Assembly (NCBI RefSeq): GCF_013348805.1
Contig: NZ_CP054690.1
Span: 5,580,001 to 5,644,000 of the forward strand
Source: Rhodococcus sp. W8901
GTDB taxonomy: Bacteria; Actinomycetota; Actinomycetes; Mycobacteriales; Mycobacteriaceae
DNA length: 64,000 nt
Reading direction: 5' to 3'
A program made the translations under genes and the position numbers. Below, piece by piece: positions 1 to 9,550 of the stretch (within the stretch, counting starts at the first letter, position 1; every line of letters starts with the position of its first letter). The notes under the pieces are model-generated. The model did not search any database, was not told the origin of the DNA, and was given only the letters and a program-made list of their open reading frames with translations.

Positions 1-746
1 TGTTGCGTGACAGCGGCTTTCAAGCCAGCATGGGCATCGGAGACGACCAGGTGCACTCCCGACAGACCTCGGGCCTTCAATCCGATCAGGAACTCGCGCC
101 AGAACTCGAAGGACTCGCTGTCTCCGACGGCGATGCCGAGGACCTCGCGGGTGCCGTCGATCGACACCCCTGTCGCCACGACAAGGGCCTGGGAGACCAC
201 GTGCGCACCCACCCGCACCTTGCAATACGTCGCGTCGAGGAACACGTGCGGGAACGTGGTGTGCGTGAGAGTGCGGTCGTGGAATCGGGAGATCTCGGCG
301 TCGAGGCCTGCGCAGACGCGGGAGACCTCGGACTTCGACACTCCAGAGCTCACGCCCAACGCGGCGACGAGGTCGTCGACACTGCGGGTCGAGACGCCGT
401 GGACGTAGGCCTCCATGATCACCGCATGCAGGGCCTTGTCGATCCGTCGGCGGCGTTCGAGCAGCGAGGGGAAGAACGAGCCGGCCCGCAGTTTGGGGAT
501 CTTGACCTCGACGTCGCCGCTGGTGGTCGAGATCGTCTTGCTGCGGTGTCCGTTGCGGTGCGTGGATCGGGTGTCGGTGCGTTCGTAGCGGCCGGCGCCG
601 AGAGCCTCGGTGGCCTCGGCTTCGATCAGCTCCTGCAGGCCGGCGCGGATCAGTTCGGCGAACACGGACGCCACATCGGCGCCCTTGAGCGTGTCCAGAC
701 GACGCCTAGGCCAGGCCGGCAGCCAAGATGTAGGTTCCGGGCCCAC
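1..746 (-). CDS. IS256-family transposase, 3' part cut by the window edge
   Basis: This is a DDE transposase of the IS256 (mutator) family, which cuts and pastes its own insertion sequence. Read on the minus strand, the frame stays open to base 1, so only the N-terminal part (about 248 codons at most) is visible. Recognisable family segments are KIPKLRAGSFFPSLLERRRR, MEAYVHGVSTRSVDDLV and SKSEVSRVC. The first catalytic Asp lies in FLDATYCKVR and the second in VVSDAHAGLKAA; the catalytic Glu would lie beyond the edge. Homology seems to begin near LDTLKGADVASVFAELI, so the true start is unclear. The GTG at 744-746, just after an in-frame TGA, is the longest possibility. No terminal inverted repeat could be identified, and the N-terminus may be truncated. 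The gene points to mobile-element activity at the island edge. Confidence 0.85.
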   Translation of the reverse strand, partial: MGPEPTSWLPAWPRRRLDTLKGADVASVFAELIRAGLQELIEAEATEALGAGRYERTDTRSTHRNGHRSKTISTTSGDVEVKIPKLRAGSFFPSLLERRRRIDKALHAVIMEAYVHGVSTRSVDDLVAALGVSSGVSKSEVSRVCAGLDAEISRFHDRTLTHTTFPHVFLDATYCKVRVGAHVVSQALVVATGVSIDGTREVLGIAVGDSESFEFWREFLIGLKARGLSGVHLVVSDAHAGLKAAVTQ

Positions 747-1176
747 TTTTCACGATCGACCTGCGATCTCCGAGGTTTCCGCGACAGTTGTCGCTGAAAT
801 TCCGGGGAAAGATGCCCTTTTCCACGGGCTGAGAGCAATCCTAGAAGCCGGCGGGCAAGACTGGCTATTCTATCGAGACTCGACGCGATGAACCTGTTAG
901 AAGCGGCGATCAACGAGGCACGGAGTGTCACAAGCAGCCAGTGGTCGATCCGCTGGGGACGCAACTGCCGATAGAATCTGTGAGAGCAGAAAGACGCGAT
1001 GACTACACACCACTCGACCTCGCTACACAGTGACACTGAGGCGCACTATTTCGTCCAGACACTAACCTCGCGTGCTGCACACTTCCACTGCAACATCCTA
1101 TCCGAACGATCCGACAATGTCAGCGGCGTCCTGCATGATGTAGCGACCACCCTTCGAGAGGACCCATACGCGAATC
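747..1176. other. Intergenic stretch between the IS256 gene and the Avs-like gene
   Basis: No convincing gene is seen in these 430 bases. A 28-codon frame (888-974, starting MNLLEAAINEARS) and a 73-codon frame (999-1220) that overlaps the next gene are open, but neither resembles a known family or has a good ribosome site. The base composition is less GC-rich than the core genes further right. The promoter of the large Avs-like gene must lie here, but I cannot place it. Confidence 0.5.
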
Positions 1177-4100
1177 ATGTCGTCAGCTCCGCCGAAAGAC
1201 CCGATCCCCAGCGACGGTGAACGGAATGCACTGGTCGGATTCAGTGCGCAGTTCGCGCTTGCAGCGAAGATCGTTTACCGATACATACCGGCGTTGCGAT
1301 GGATTCGTGTCGCAGACCCCAGCGCAGGTGTTGCGGATGACTTTCAATTTGTGGAGGCCGGGCATCGGCACGCGCTGCAAGTCAAGTGGTCACAATTTCC
1401 CGGTCCGTTCACGTGGAGTGACCTATTCGGCAGTGTCAAAGGAAAGCCGTCTTTGTTCGCGGGGCTCGCAGAGGCATGGCAGCGCCTCCGAGATGAGTGG
1501 GACGGACCCCTCACAGTTCACCTCTGCACGAACAACTTCCCCTCGGTCACGAGACCGGACGCCAAAAGTGTCCTAAAAACCGCTACAGACAGCCAACGGC
1601 ATTTCGCGGCGTTCTTGTCTCGATCGTTTGTGCCCGTACAAGAGCACCTTCGACTGAACCCGAAGGACGGCTGGGAGCAGATCGCCGTACTTGGCCTTGT
1701 TACATCCTGGTCGGATGCGTGGACGATGATTAAGGACAGCACAGGGCTGGCCCAGAACGAACTTACGGACTTCGTCCGCGATTTCGACCTAGCCTTCATT
1801 CCACTCGATCAATCAGAACTGTTGTCGCCGCGCGACATCAACGATCAGAACCACCTCGCGGCGACTCTTCAAGGGGTAGTCGTGGATCCCGCCCGAATTG
1901 TCGAACTCGACCGATCCGCGCTCATGGCCAGGCTTGACTGGTCCTCACGAACTCGGTACCAGAACCCGCATCGCTTCCCAGTCCCCGTTACCTACGCCGC
2001 CAATAGCGTCGCACGCACCGCGCTCGAAGAATCACTAGCTCGTCATAAGAGCGGATATCTTGCGCTCGTCGGACCGCCAGGTTCCGGCAAGTCCACCCTT
2101 GTGGAGAAAGTCTCAGTCGCGGGCCGCCTCATTAGGTATTACTCGTTCGTCCCGGATGCTCCAGACCCTTTAAGCGGGCGCGGCGAAGCGCAGAGCTTCC
2201 TGCACGATCTTTCTCTGGCGCTAGAGGAAGCCGGCATCTACCGCAGAGGCTTCGGCGCCGACCTTGCCGGGCAACGTGCAGTGCTGGTCGACCAGCTAGA
2301 TCGCGCCGGAGACAAATACGCCAAGGACGGCACCCGAACCACGATCATCGTCGACGGACTCGACCACATCCCGCGCGAGCAGAACCCGACGCGGTCCCTG
2401 CTCGACGAACTTCCCTCCCCTGCCACGCTGCCGCTAGGTGTGTGCATCGTCTTGAGCTCGCAGACCACCTCGATTCTTCCCACACTGGTCCGCGATACAT
2501 TGACCGGCGACATCGACGGCGCCCGCGTCATCGATGTCCCGCCACTAGCAAACGATGAGGTCGAATCGATCGCGACCATGGCCGGAGTCGCCGACTGGAT
2601 GCTGCCCGGGCAAGTAAGCGATCTGGTCGAAATCAGCGAGGGCCACCCTCTGGTGCTCACGTACATGATTCAAGACCTACGCACTCTCGAGACCGAACCG
2701 AACGACGAGACACGCCGTAACCTTGCCGGCCACATGCTCACGAGCGCCGCCGAACACCGCGGCAGTATCGACCAGCGGTACAGCCACTACCTCGGATCGC
2801 TGGCGAAAGACGATGACGCCGTCTTTGCAATTCTGGGCACAGTGTGCAGGCTTCGGATCCCGGTCGACCTCAAGTGGTTGGAAACCTGGGTCGACGCTTC
2901 GGCCGTGACGCGGTTCGCAGACCTTACGCACACGTTTTTCCGCCGAGAAGGCAATGAGTGGACCTTCATCCACAACAGTTTCCGCCGGTTTCTGGTCGAT
3001 CAGACTGCGATGGTCGGTGGACACATCCGCGACTGGCGGTCTCGCGAACTTCACGAGCAACTTGCTGACCAGTGCGCTGCAAGTGCGAACTGGCCCCAGT
3101 ACCAAGATGAGGAACTCGTACAGCGCTACCTCGCAGGACAATTCCAGAAAGTCCTCGATGCCGCCACCCCTGCGGATCTGCGGGCGAACCTATTCTCCGG
3201 CAGACCCTTTGGAGTCGTCCGCGACCAGGCCGTCGTCGTCCTTCGGGCGGCTACAGGAGCCCGCGATTACCGCGCCATGATTCGCTCGCTCATGTTCCTT
3301 AACGAATTGCAGCAACGCGACTACGTGATCGATGCGGACACGATGGCAAGAGCCATGAGTACCGTAGACCCGGACCGGGCTGTAGAACACGTCGTTCAGG
3401 GCCGAAGCCTGCGCATCAAGACCCCTGCAGCTCTCGAAATTGCTGCTGAACTGGCCGCCAATAACTCTCTCGAATCGGCCGAGTCTATTGTGCGCGCCGC
3501 CGGCGGGCTCCAGGGCCTTATTTCTGACCTGGGTCACTCCCACGTGCGACCGCACGAATTGGAGGCGAGTATTGCTGACTGGGCCGAAGTCTCATGGCAC
3601 CGATCGGGACTTGAGCGCGTACTCGACGAGTTGGACCACTTTCTTCCGTTCCCCGGGCCAATCGTCGAGGCAAACAGCACCGGAACAAGCGGGAGCGACG
3701 ATCACAGCGCCAACGACGACGGTAGAGACGACCTCAGTGTCTGCGCCGAGGACGCTGTTGCGAACTCCGCCCTGATCAGGGCCGATAGCGAACCTGCTGA
3801 CGACGCCGATGATGACACGCCTGACAACCCGGCCAGTGATCCGGCAGGCCGCTTTGATGAAGGCGCTGCCAAACCGAGCAAGGACAGCGCAGCGACCGCG
3901 GTTGACGGTGCCGGAGGTAGCATCGGGCGGAAGGTCGACGATGACCGCTGGAAAGCCGAGCGCGAAGCACGCGAGGCGAGAGAAACACGGGCAGCAGTCA
4001 TCTCCGCACGAAACGCGGTTCACGCGCGTTGCGTCGACCTCGCCGACAGCGTCCGCGACATCGAATCATTGTCCCGGCTGGCTGAACGGATCAACGCCGA

Positions 4101-7100
4101 GTCCAGTCCCGAGTGGCGCGCGCGCATACATGCTGTGGCGGCTCGCACTGCCCTAAAGGACGGGGATCCCGTCGAAGTGCTACGCCAAGTCCAGCTGCTC
4201 CTCGCGGTTGAGACCCCCGCCAGCGCTCAGTCTCCGAATTCGAGTCGAGACGAGACACCCATCCCGGCCGCGCAACAAATGAACGTTGACGCGCCCGCTG
4301 TCCAGACCGACTCGGTGGGCCAGGTCAAACAGGTCGAGGGGGCCCAGACCGTGATCGACGTCGACCACGACAAACGTTCTGCTGGCGGTGCTGGAGCCGA
4401 CGGCGCCAGCGACATCGAGGTAGACGAAGAGGAGGCCACCTCTTCGAGCAGACGCCTTCCCCTGACTCTCCGAGTCTTTGCTGCGAACGCGCTTGCAATG
4501 TCCGGTCAAGCACGCACCGAGGAGTTCCGCGAACTCCTACCAGCCGAGACGAAACCATCTTGGCCGAGTCTCTTCGGGACCTCGGACGGGTTGAAGCCCT
4601 ACAAGACGATCCTTCTCGTACTCCGCATGCGCGAACTGCATCAGCTGATCGGCATCTACGACACGATCCCCGAAGCTGGACTCGATGTTCCCGGCCCGGG
4701 TCACGACCCGGGCCGCACAAGATTCATTGCAGCAATGACTATTGTCGCTAAACTTGAGGCACAAGCTGCGGCTTTTGCAATGGGTCTCGCCAGCGCACCC
4801 GACGTGCCAGCGGTCATAGAACCCGTCATCCGGCTCCTGGAAGTGCCGCACACAACGACACGAAACTGGACCGGGTGGTACCAGATATCCGACGCAGGAA
4901 TTGAGCTCATCGCCGCGTTGGTGCCCCTGGCCTACCGGTGCGGAGGCGGGTCGCAAGTCGAACGGCTGCTCGCGCGGTTCAAGGCGGCTTGGGACAACCC
5001 TGACCGGGCAACCTACTGGCCAGCACGCAGACGCGTTGTGGTTATTCGTGCTGCAGCAGCCTACGTCGAAGCCACCGAATGGTGCCGCACCGAACTAGAC
5101 GGGGCAGAGGCACTCGTGGTCGACGAGGGCGATCCCTACGGTCGGGCGACCACCTGGCTTGAGTTCGCCAGAGCGCGAACCGATATCGCAGACCACGACA
5201 GCGCAATCGCAGCAGTCGAACACGCCCACCGCAACGGATGGGGTCCAGGACAAAGCGACAAAGATTACCAACTGGTGACCTGGCTGTCCTGGTTGACCGA
5301 AGCAGCAGATCTCGCTGTCATCGACCGGGCCACCTTTTTGACGGACGCTTGTGCCTACGCTGCCCGGCTCCTCGCCGCCACCGGCGAAGCAGACTGGCAA
5401 GCCAGCGAAGCCGCCAGTGACCTCATCATCGCCGTATTCCAGCGAGATGCTGGACTCGCCATCAGTATGGCTGAAGCGCTGTGTGACCGCGGCGTCATTA
5501 CGGAACCGGACACAATCACAGCTCTCCTCACCGCTGCAGCCCAATGCCCGGACGTAGAACCGGAACTGGTTGCCTCTCTACTGACCGAACTGCTCATGCC
5601 GCTCAGTCTCGAGACACCGCATGAAATCGAAAAGGCCCTCCTGGACAGGTGCACAAACGCGGGAGCGCTGACTGAACAATTTGCGAACGCTCGTTCGCTC
5701 TGGTCGGTCTCCGACTCCCAGATCGCCGACGAAGGCGTTGCCGCACCAGCCGCAGGCCCGTCGGCCGTTGCAGAAGATGGCCCTGCGCTGCCGCTCGCCA
5801 CTGTCCTGGGCCAGATGAGGTCCTATCGGGATCCGAACGTCCCGGCGGACACGGCTCGACGCTGGTCGCAGTCGATCGAGCAGTGCAACGGCAGTGTTTC
5901 ACGTGCTGTTGCAGTCGCCGTCCTCGAGCAGGTGGAACGACTCCATCTTGGCAATCTTGACGCGGCACGAGCCGCAGGTATCGCATCCCGGGCCGGCGCG
6001 GCGAATGAGGCTCGAGAAGCGCTCAGTTGCATCCTTGCTCGAACCACTCCCTACGGTTGGCAACGCAATTGGGACGGCGGAAGCCGTATTCAACTGTTCG
6101 AGGCCGCTATCCGCGACTGCACAGACGATCTCGTCGACCTTGCGGCACGCGACTTGGCCGGTCTTGTTGCCTCGAAAGCCATTGCGGCTGAATTCTCTCC
6201 ACGAGACCTTAAACGCTTCGCCGAACTGTTCGGTGGGCCAGAACTGGTCGCAGAGTGCTGGGCTGACATCCGCGACTACCTCGACGTGTTTGTGCCAGCC
6301 CACGACGAGCTCGCCGGACTGCGGCCCACCACTTCAAGCCGCCCCGAACTCGAACTCATCACCTGGACGGCACAACACCTCGGACACCCGATCAGGATCA
6401 TCGACTTCGGTGTCCGTCGGGTGCTCGCCCAGAACTACGCGCAACATCGAACCGATATCGAGCTTGCCCTCGCGGAACCCGTCTCAGCCGGCGGTTGGTT
6501 CGCCGAGGCGGCTCTGAACGTCCTCGTCAGGGTCGGCGCCGAAACATCCACTGCCGTAACGGACCCCGCCGTAACCTCGGCGACACCCACAGGGCTGTCA
6601 CCTGCACTCATCTCCGCTCTAGAAGACGCAGCCGTCAGCAACGATGCAATCAATCGACACCTCGCCTCTCGTGCCCTAATCTTCGAGGGGGTGCAGCCCC
6701 CCATCGCCCCCACAGCACAGCTCCCGGCGCTCTACGGAATTGAACTGCCCCCTTTGCCCAAACGTGAGATCCCCGAACTGGATCGTCGCGGCGTCCCATT
6801 CGTCGATACCAGCAACCCCCAACAAATCATCGCACCCTACGACGACGCACTACGCTACGTCGCCGACGACGTTGATATCGACGCACACACCCTCTATCAC
6901 CGAGCCGCATCTCTGGGACAGGCAATGCCCGACCGGTGGACCGACGGCGGACACAATGCCCACTTCGAACGTCTTTCAAGGAGAGGCACCCGGCACGTCT
7001 ATCGCCCCTGGGCCTATATGGTCGGCCGTCGAGGGTGTGCACGCGTCCTCGCAGAACTTATCGATGCCCAAGTCCTGCCCCGCGGACCGTACTCACTGTG

Positions 7101-7851
7101 GCTCAGCATCCTCTTCGACGACATCCTGAACTGGATCGCTCCGCATCCACTCGATCCATCGACACCCCTACCTTGGCGCGCACCCGACAGTAAGGACTAC
7201 GCATCAGAAGAATGGTGCGACCAAACTCAACCCGCAGCCGAACACTACGCCGCACAGTTTGCTGACAACCACGTACTCTGCGAGAACTCCCAATGGCGCT
7301 GGCTCACATGGGAAACACCTGACGAGATTCGCCGTGTACGAACCCGGCACGGCAAAGTCAGCACCTCAAAACTCTTCACCGCTAAGCCGGTTCCAATCAC
7401 TATCGAAACGACTGTCTACAGAGCGACGGATTACCCTGTGTTGCCCGACCTGAGGTGGTCTAACGAAGAACTAGTTGTCGGAGGACGCTCGTATCACTCC
7501 GACCCAGAACGACTCGACGAATGGCTCGCCCTCCACCCTGCAGCAGCAGACGCTCTCGGTTGGATCGCGAGCGACACTCCATTCGAGTGGATCGGTAGCG
7601 ACGGTGACTGGCGTGCCCGGAGCGTCTTCCGCGTCCGAGGACAGCTCAGCCACCAACCACCCTCGGATACCACTAGCGCTGATGTCTGGCAAGTTGTCCT
7701 CAGCGACCAGGGATGGTTTGAACTTGCCGCGAAGTTCACCAACCTGCAACGCACCGTCACCGTAAAACGTGTCCTGGAAGCGAACCAGAAAAAACAGCGA
7801 GGTCGACTCCAGAAGAGCGCCGCAGTAACCATTGCAGATACCTCAAGCTGA
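1177..7851 (+). CDS. Very large Cap4-like nuclease / STAND NTPase protein (Avs-type anti-phage candidate)
   Basis: A 2224-residue protein. Residues 10-75 look like the N-terminus of a DUF4297/Cap4-type PD-(D/E)XK DNA nuclease: GFSAQFALAAKIVY, then DDFQ (54-57), then ALQVKW (66-71) with the QxK signature. A P-loop NTPase follows, with Walker A GPPGSGKST (299-307), Walker B TTIIVDGLDHIP (388-399) and the STAND-type motif SEGHPLVLTYMI. Two acidic, low-complexity linkers (about 830-940 and 1010-1091) separate this from a long, Ala/Leu-rich helical region resembling an alpha-solenoid (about 1095-1800) and a C-terminal part I do not recognise. The order nuclease, STAND, helical sensor is that of Avs (AVAST) proteins, where the sensor binds a phage protein and activates the nuclease; that role is inferred here. 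The start is ATG with a distant GAGAGGA. Codon use is less GC-rich than the chromosomal genes, fitting transfer. The Gabija genes lie directly downstream, convergent. Confidence 0.72.
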   Translation: MSSAPPKDPIPSDGERNALVGFSAQFALAAKIVYRYIPALRWIRVADPSAGVADDFQFVEAGHRHALQVKWSQFPGPFTWSDLFGSVKGKPSLFAGLAEAWQRLRDEWDGPLTVHLCTNNFPSVTRPDAKSVLKTATDSQRHFAAFLSRSFVPVQEHLRLNPKDGWEQIAVLGLVTSWSDAWTMIKDSTGLAQNELTDFVRDFDLAFIPLDQSELLSPRDINDQNHLAATLQGVVVDPARIVELDRSALMARLDWSSRTRYQNPHRFPVPVTYAANSVARTALEESLARHKSGYLALVGPPGSGKSTLVEKVSVAGRLIRYYSFVPDAPDPLSGRGEAQSFLHDLSLALEEAGIYRRGFGADLAGQRAVLVDQLDRAGDKYAKDGTRTTIIVDGLDHIPREQNPTRSLLDELPSPATLPLGVCIVLSSQTTSILPTLVRDTLTGDIDGARVIDVPPLANDEVESIATMAGVADWMLPGQVSDLVEISEGHPLVLTYMIQDLRTLETEPNDETRRNLAGHMLTSAAEHRGSIDQRYSHYLGSLAKDDDAVFAILGTVCRLRIPVDLKWLETWVDASAVTRFADLTHTFFRREGNEWTFIHNSFRRFLVDQTAMVGGHIRDWRSRELHEQLADQCAASANWPQYQDEELVQRYLAGQFQKVLDAATPADLRANLFSGRPFGVVRDQAVVVLRAATGARDYRAMIRSLMFLNELQQRDYVIDADTMARAMSTVDPDRAVEHVVQGRSLRIKTPAALEIAAELAANNSLESAESIVRAAGGLQGLISDLGHSHVRPHELEASIADWAEVSWHRSGLERVLDELDHFLPFPGPIVEANSTGTSGSDDHSANDDGRDDLSVCAEDAVANSALIRADSEPADDADDDTPDNPASDPAGRFDEGAAKPSKDSAATAVDGAGGSIGRKVDDDRWKAEREAREARETRAAVISARNAVHARCVDLADSVRDIESLSRLAERINAESSPEWRARIHAVAARTALKDGDPVEVLRQVQLLLAVETPASAQSPNSSRDETPIPAAQQMNVDAPAVQTDSVGQVKQVEGAQTVIDVDHDKRSAGGAGADGASDIEVDEEEATSSSRRLPLTLRVFAANALAMSGQARTEEFRELLPAETKPSWPSLFGTSDGLKPYKTILLVLRMRELHQLIGIYDTIPEAGLDVPGPGHDPGRTRFIAAMTIVAKLEAQAAAFAMGLASAPDVPAVIEPVIRLLEVPHTTTRNWTGWYQISDAGIELIAALVPLAYRCGGGSQVERLLARFKAAWDNPDRATYWPARRRVVVIRAAAAYVEATEWCRTELDGAEALVVDEGDPYGRATTWLEFARARTDIADHDSAIAAVEHAHRNGWGPGQSDKDYQLVTWLSWLTEAADLAVIDRATFLTDACAYAARLLAATGEADWQASEAASDLIIAVFQRDAGLAISMAEALCDRGVITEPDTITALLTAAAQCPDVEPELVASLLTELLMPLSLETPHEIEKALLDRCTNAGALTEQFANARSLWSVSDSQIADEGVAAPAAGPSAVAEDGPALPLATVLGQMRSYRDPNVPADTARRWSQSIEQCNGSVSRAVAVAVLEQVERLHLGNLDAARAAGIASRAGAANEAREALSCILARTTPYGWQRNWDGGSRIQLFEAAIRDCTDDLVDLAARDLAGLVASKAIAAEFSPRDLKRFAELFGGPELVAECWADIRDYLDVFVPAHDELAGLRPTTSSRPELELITWTAQHLGHPIRIIDFGVRRVLAQNYAQHRTDIELALAEPVSAGGWFAEAALNVLVRVGAETSTAVTDPAVTSATPTGLSPALISALEDAAVSNDAINRHLASRALIFEGVQPPIAPTAQLPALYGIELPPLPKREIPELDRRGVPFVDTSNPQQIIAPYDDALRYVADDVDIDAHTLYHRAASLGQAMPDRWTDGGHNAHFERLSRRGTRHVYRPWAYMVGRRGCARVLAELIDAQVLPRGPYSLWLSILFDDILNWIAPHPLDPSTPLPWRAPDSKDYASEEWCDQTQPAAEHYAAQFADNHVLCENSQWRWLTWETPDEIRRVRTRHGKVSTSKLFTAKPVPITIETTVYRATDYPVLPDLRWSNEELVVGGRSYHSDPERLDEWLALHPAAADALGWIASDTPFEWIGSDGDWRARSVFRVRGQLSHQPPSDTTSADVWQVVLSDQGWFELAAKFTNLQRTVTVKRVLEANQKKQRGRLQKSAAVTIADTSS

Positions 7852-7862
7852 TCGGGGGGACT

Positions 7863-7907
7863 GCGCGCCAGGATGTTCGTGTCGAGGACGACGATTGATG
7901 TGCTCAC
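7863..7907 (-). pseudogene. 5' remnant of a PIN-domain (VapC-like) toxin gene
   Basis: On the minus strand a GTG at 7905-7907 opens a frame beginning VSTSIVVLDTNILA. This is the typical first beta-strand of a PIN-domain ribonuclease, including its first catalytic Asp in LDTN. After about 14 residues the frame runs into sequence antisense to the 3' end of the Avs-like gene and resembles nothing. It therefore looks like the start of a vapC gene cut off at a recombination junction just past the Avs-like stop codon. No antitoxin could be read upstream (7908-8089), which otherwise shows no gene. The call rests on a short motif. Confidence 0.4.
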
Positions 7908-8089
7908 ATCGGATGATCCCGCCCGACGTGCGCTGAGCTACCTCGCACGCCAGGCCGAATCTCGAGACGGTCCGCAAACCGGTGCCGAGCAGGCCGGCCA
8001 GTTGGACACCCGTGCGCCTGCGTCGCTGCTGACCTCGGTGGTTCATCCATCGTGGTCAGGCTGCCCCCGATGACGCACGTCGGCTGGCT

Positions 8090-9550
8090 TCAGACCGAGG
8101 CGGGGATGGCGGGCCGCGTCGCCATTGGAGCAGCGGGAAGGACGGCCCTGTCGCTGATGATCGTCACCGACTTCGATCCCCGGGTGAGCGCGACGTATAG
8201 CTCCTGGGCGCTGTAAGCGGTGGGATTCAGGATGATGACATGGTCGTACTCCAGGCCTTTGACGAGCAGTGGCCTCGACACAACGTGTTTGCTTGGTCGA
8301 CGCCCAGCGACCCGTGTTTGGTTTCGGATGCGCTGGAGTGCCTCCGTCACCGTGTAGTCGTCGGTCACGGCGATCGACAAGGACCGTGTGATCTCGTTCC
8401 ATGCCTCACGGCAGTGGATTGTGACACCGGGGAGCTTCCCGAGTAGGTCGAGTGCCGTGCGCACAGCGCTCGTTGTCGGTGTGCTTCGCACTCGGAGCAC
8501 GGCCTCGTAGGCTGGCTTTAGCTCGTCGCTCCTGGTGGTGAACGACTTTCCGTCGCCGAGTCGGCGCCGCTTCTCGGTCGAGATGTGTTTCGGGATGCCG
8601 CTGCTGCAATCGATCGCGAACTTGACGATGGCCTGCGCGACCTCGGCGCCATCCTGCGCATCGATCATCTTCGCCAAAGCAACGGTGACCTTCTCGTCGA
8701 TGGCTTCCATAACGGAGTACGAACCGCCGAGCTTGCCCGCAGCGTGGACACAGTCGTGGCGGAACTGTCCCAGGACGGCAATGGTCCCGTCGAGCTTGAG
8801 CGCGTCGTAACACCGACCGACGAATGTTTGTCCGTCCCGGCGGTGCACCCACGCGACCGGCGCCGAGGTGAGATCTATCGGCTGGCCGTTCATCAAATTG
8901 TCGCGGATGTTCACGAGCCAGGCGCCCAGGGGTTCGTGATGGGGCTCCCAGCGGCGCGGTCGATACGCGACTGCAACTGCCGGGAAGTTCGGCAGTACAT
9001 CGGCATCCCAGTCGACCGGCTGGTGCTTGCCGAAGTTGAACAGGCTCTGGAGGGGGTCACCCAGCACGGTCGTGGGAAGCACCTTGGAGAGTGCTACCGC
9101 CAGCTCTTGTTGGCCGGTCAGACAATCCTGGTACTCGTCGATGAAAAGGTTGGAATAGCTGAGCTCTAGCATCCGCCCGACGGCCTTGCTACCCACCGCG
9201 CGAGCGGCGGCGTGGTGGTAGTCGCCGGCCTTGCTCCAGTCTGGGGCGGGGGGGACAGCGAGCTGAGCGAGCGTCGGGAAGTGGGCGATCAAGTTGTACG
9301 ACCACGAATCAATGGTTCGTACAACGACCTGCTCATGCCCGATCCCGAACTTCTTCATCCGCTTCCGGAGGGCATCCACACCAGCATGCGTGTGTGTCAG
9401 AACCAGGCTCGTGCCGCCGTTCGCAGCGATCGTGGCCACCGACGCTGCGATCAACTCGGTTTTACCGGCCCCGGCCGGGAGCGTGACCGAGCACGGCGAC
9501 GAGCCGAGCACCGCCTGTACGGCTACCTGCAGGGGCGGATCATCAGTCAT
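8090..9550 (-). CDS. gajB: Gabija protein GajB, UvrD/Rep-like helicase
   Basis: A 486-residue superfamily 1 helicase, close to the usual GajB length. Visible motifs, in order: Walker A LPAGAGKT (about 24-31); motif Ia VLTHTHAGVDALRKR; the DEAD-box equivalent LFIDEYQDC; motif III VLGDPLQSLFNF; motif V VKGLEYDHVII; motif VI LYVALTRGSKSVTII. The chosen ATG (9548-9550) overlaps the last 8 bases of gajA (9543-9550), indicating translational coupling; an upstream in-frame start at 9622 would lie well inside gajA. In Gabija, GajB is thought to sense DNA ends or nucleotide depletion during phage infection and to act with the GajA nuclease. Identification rests on the motif set plus the adjacent OLD-type nuclease gene. 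Confidence 0.85.
   Translation of the reverse strand: MTDDPPLQVAVQAVLGSSPCSVTLPAGAGKTELIAASVATIAANGGTSLVLTHTHAGVDALRKRMKKFGIGHEQVVVRTIDSWSYNLIAHFPTLAQLAVPPAPDWSKAGDYHHAAARAVGSKAVGRMLELSYSNLFIDEYQDCLTGQQELAVALSKVLPTTVLGDPLQSLFNFGKHQPVDWDADVLPNFPAVAVAYRPRRWEPHHEPLGAWLVNIRDNLMNGQPIDLTSAPVAWVHRRDGQTFVGRCYDALKLDGTIAVLGQFRHDCVHAAGKLGGSYSVMEAIDEKVTVALAKMIDAQDGAEVAQAIVKFAIDCSSGIPKHISTEKRRRLGDGKSFTTRSDELKPAYEAVLRVRSTPTTSAVRTALDLLGKLPGVTIHCREAWNEITRSLSIAVTDDYTVTEALQRIRNQTRVAGRRPSKHVVSRPLLVKGLEYDHVIILNPTAYSAQELYVALTRGSKSVTIISDRAVLPAAPMATRPAIPASV

Noticed and set aside
650-1036. 128-codon minus-strand frame upstream of the IS256 gene
   Set aside because: No family resemblance, overlaps the IS256 start in another frame, no ribosome site.
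999-1220. 73-codon frame overlapping the Avs-like start
   Set aside because: No homology pattern; overlaps the Avs-like gene by over 40 bases. Left as an untested possibility only.
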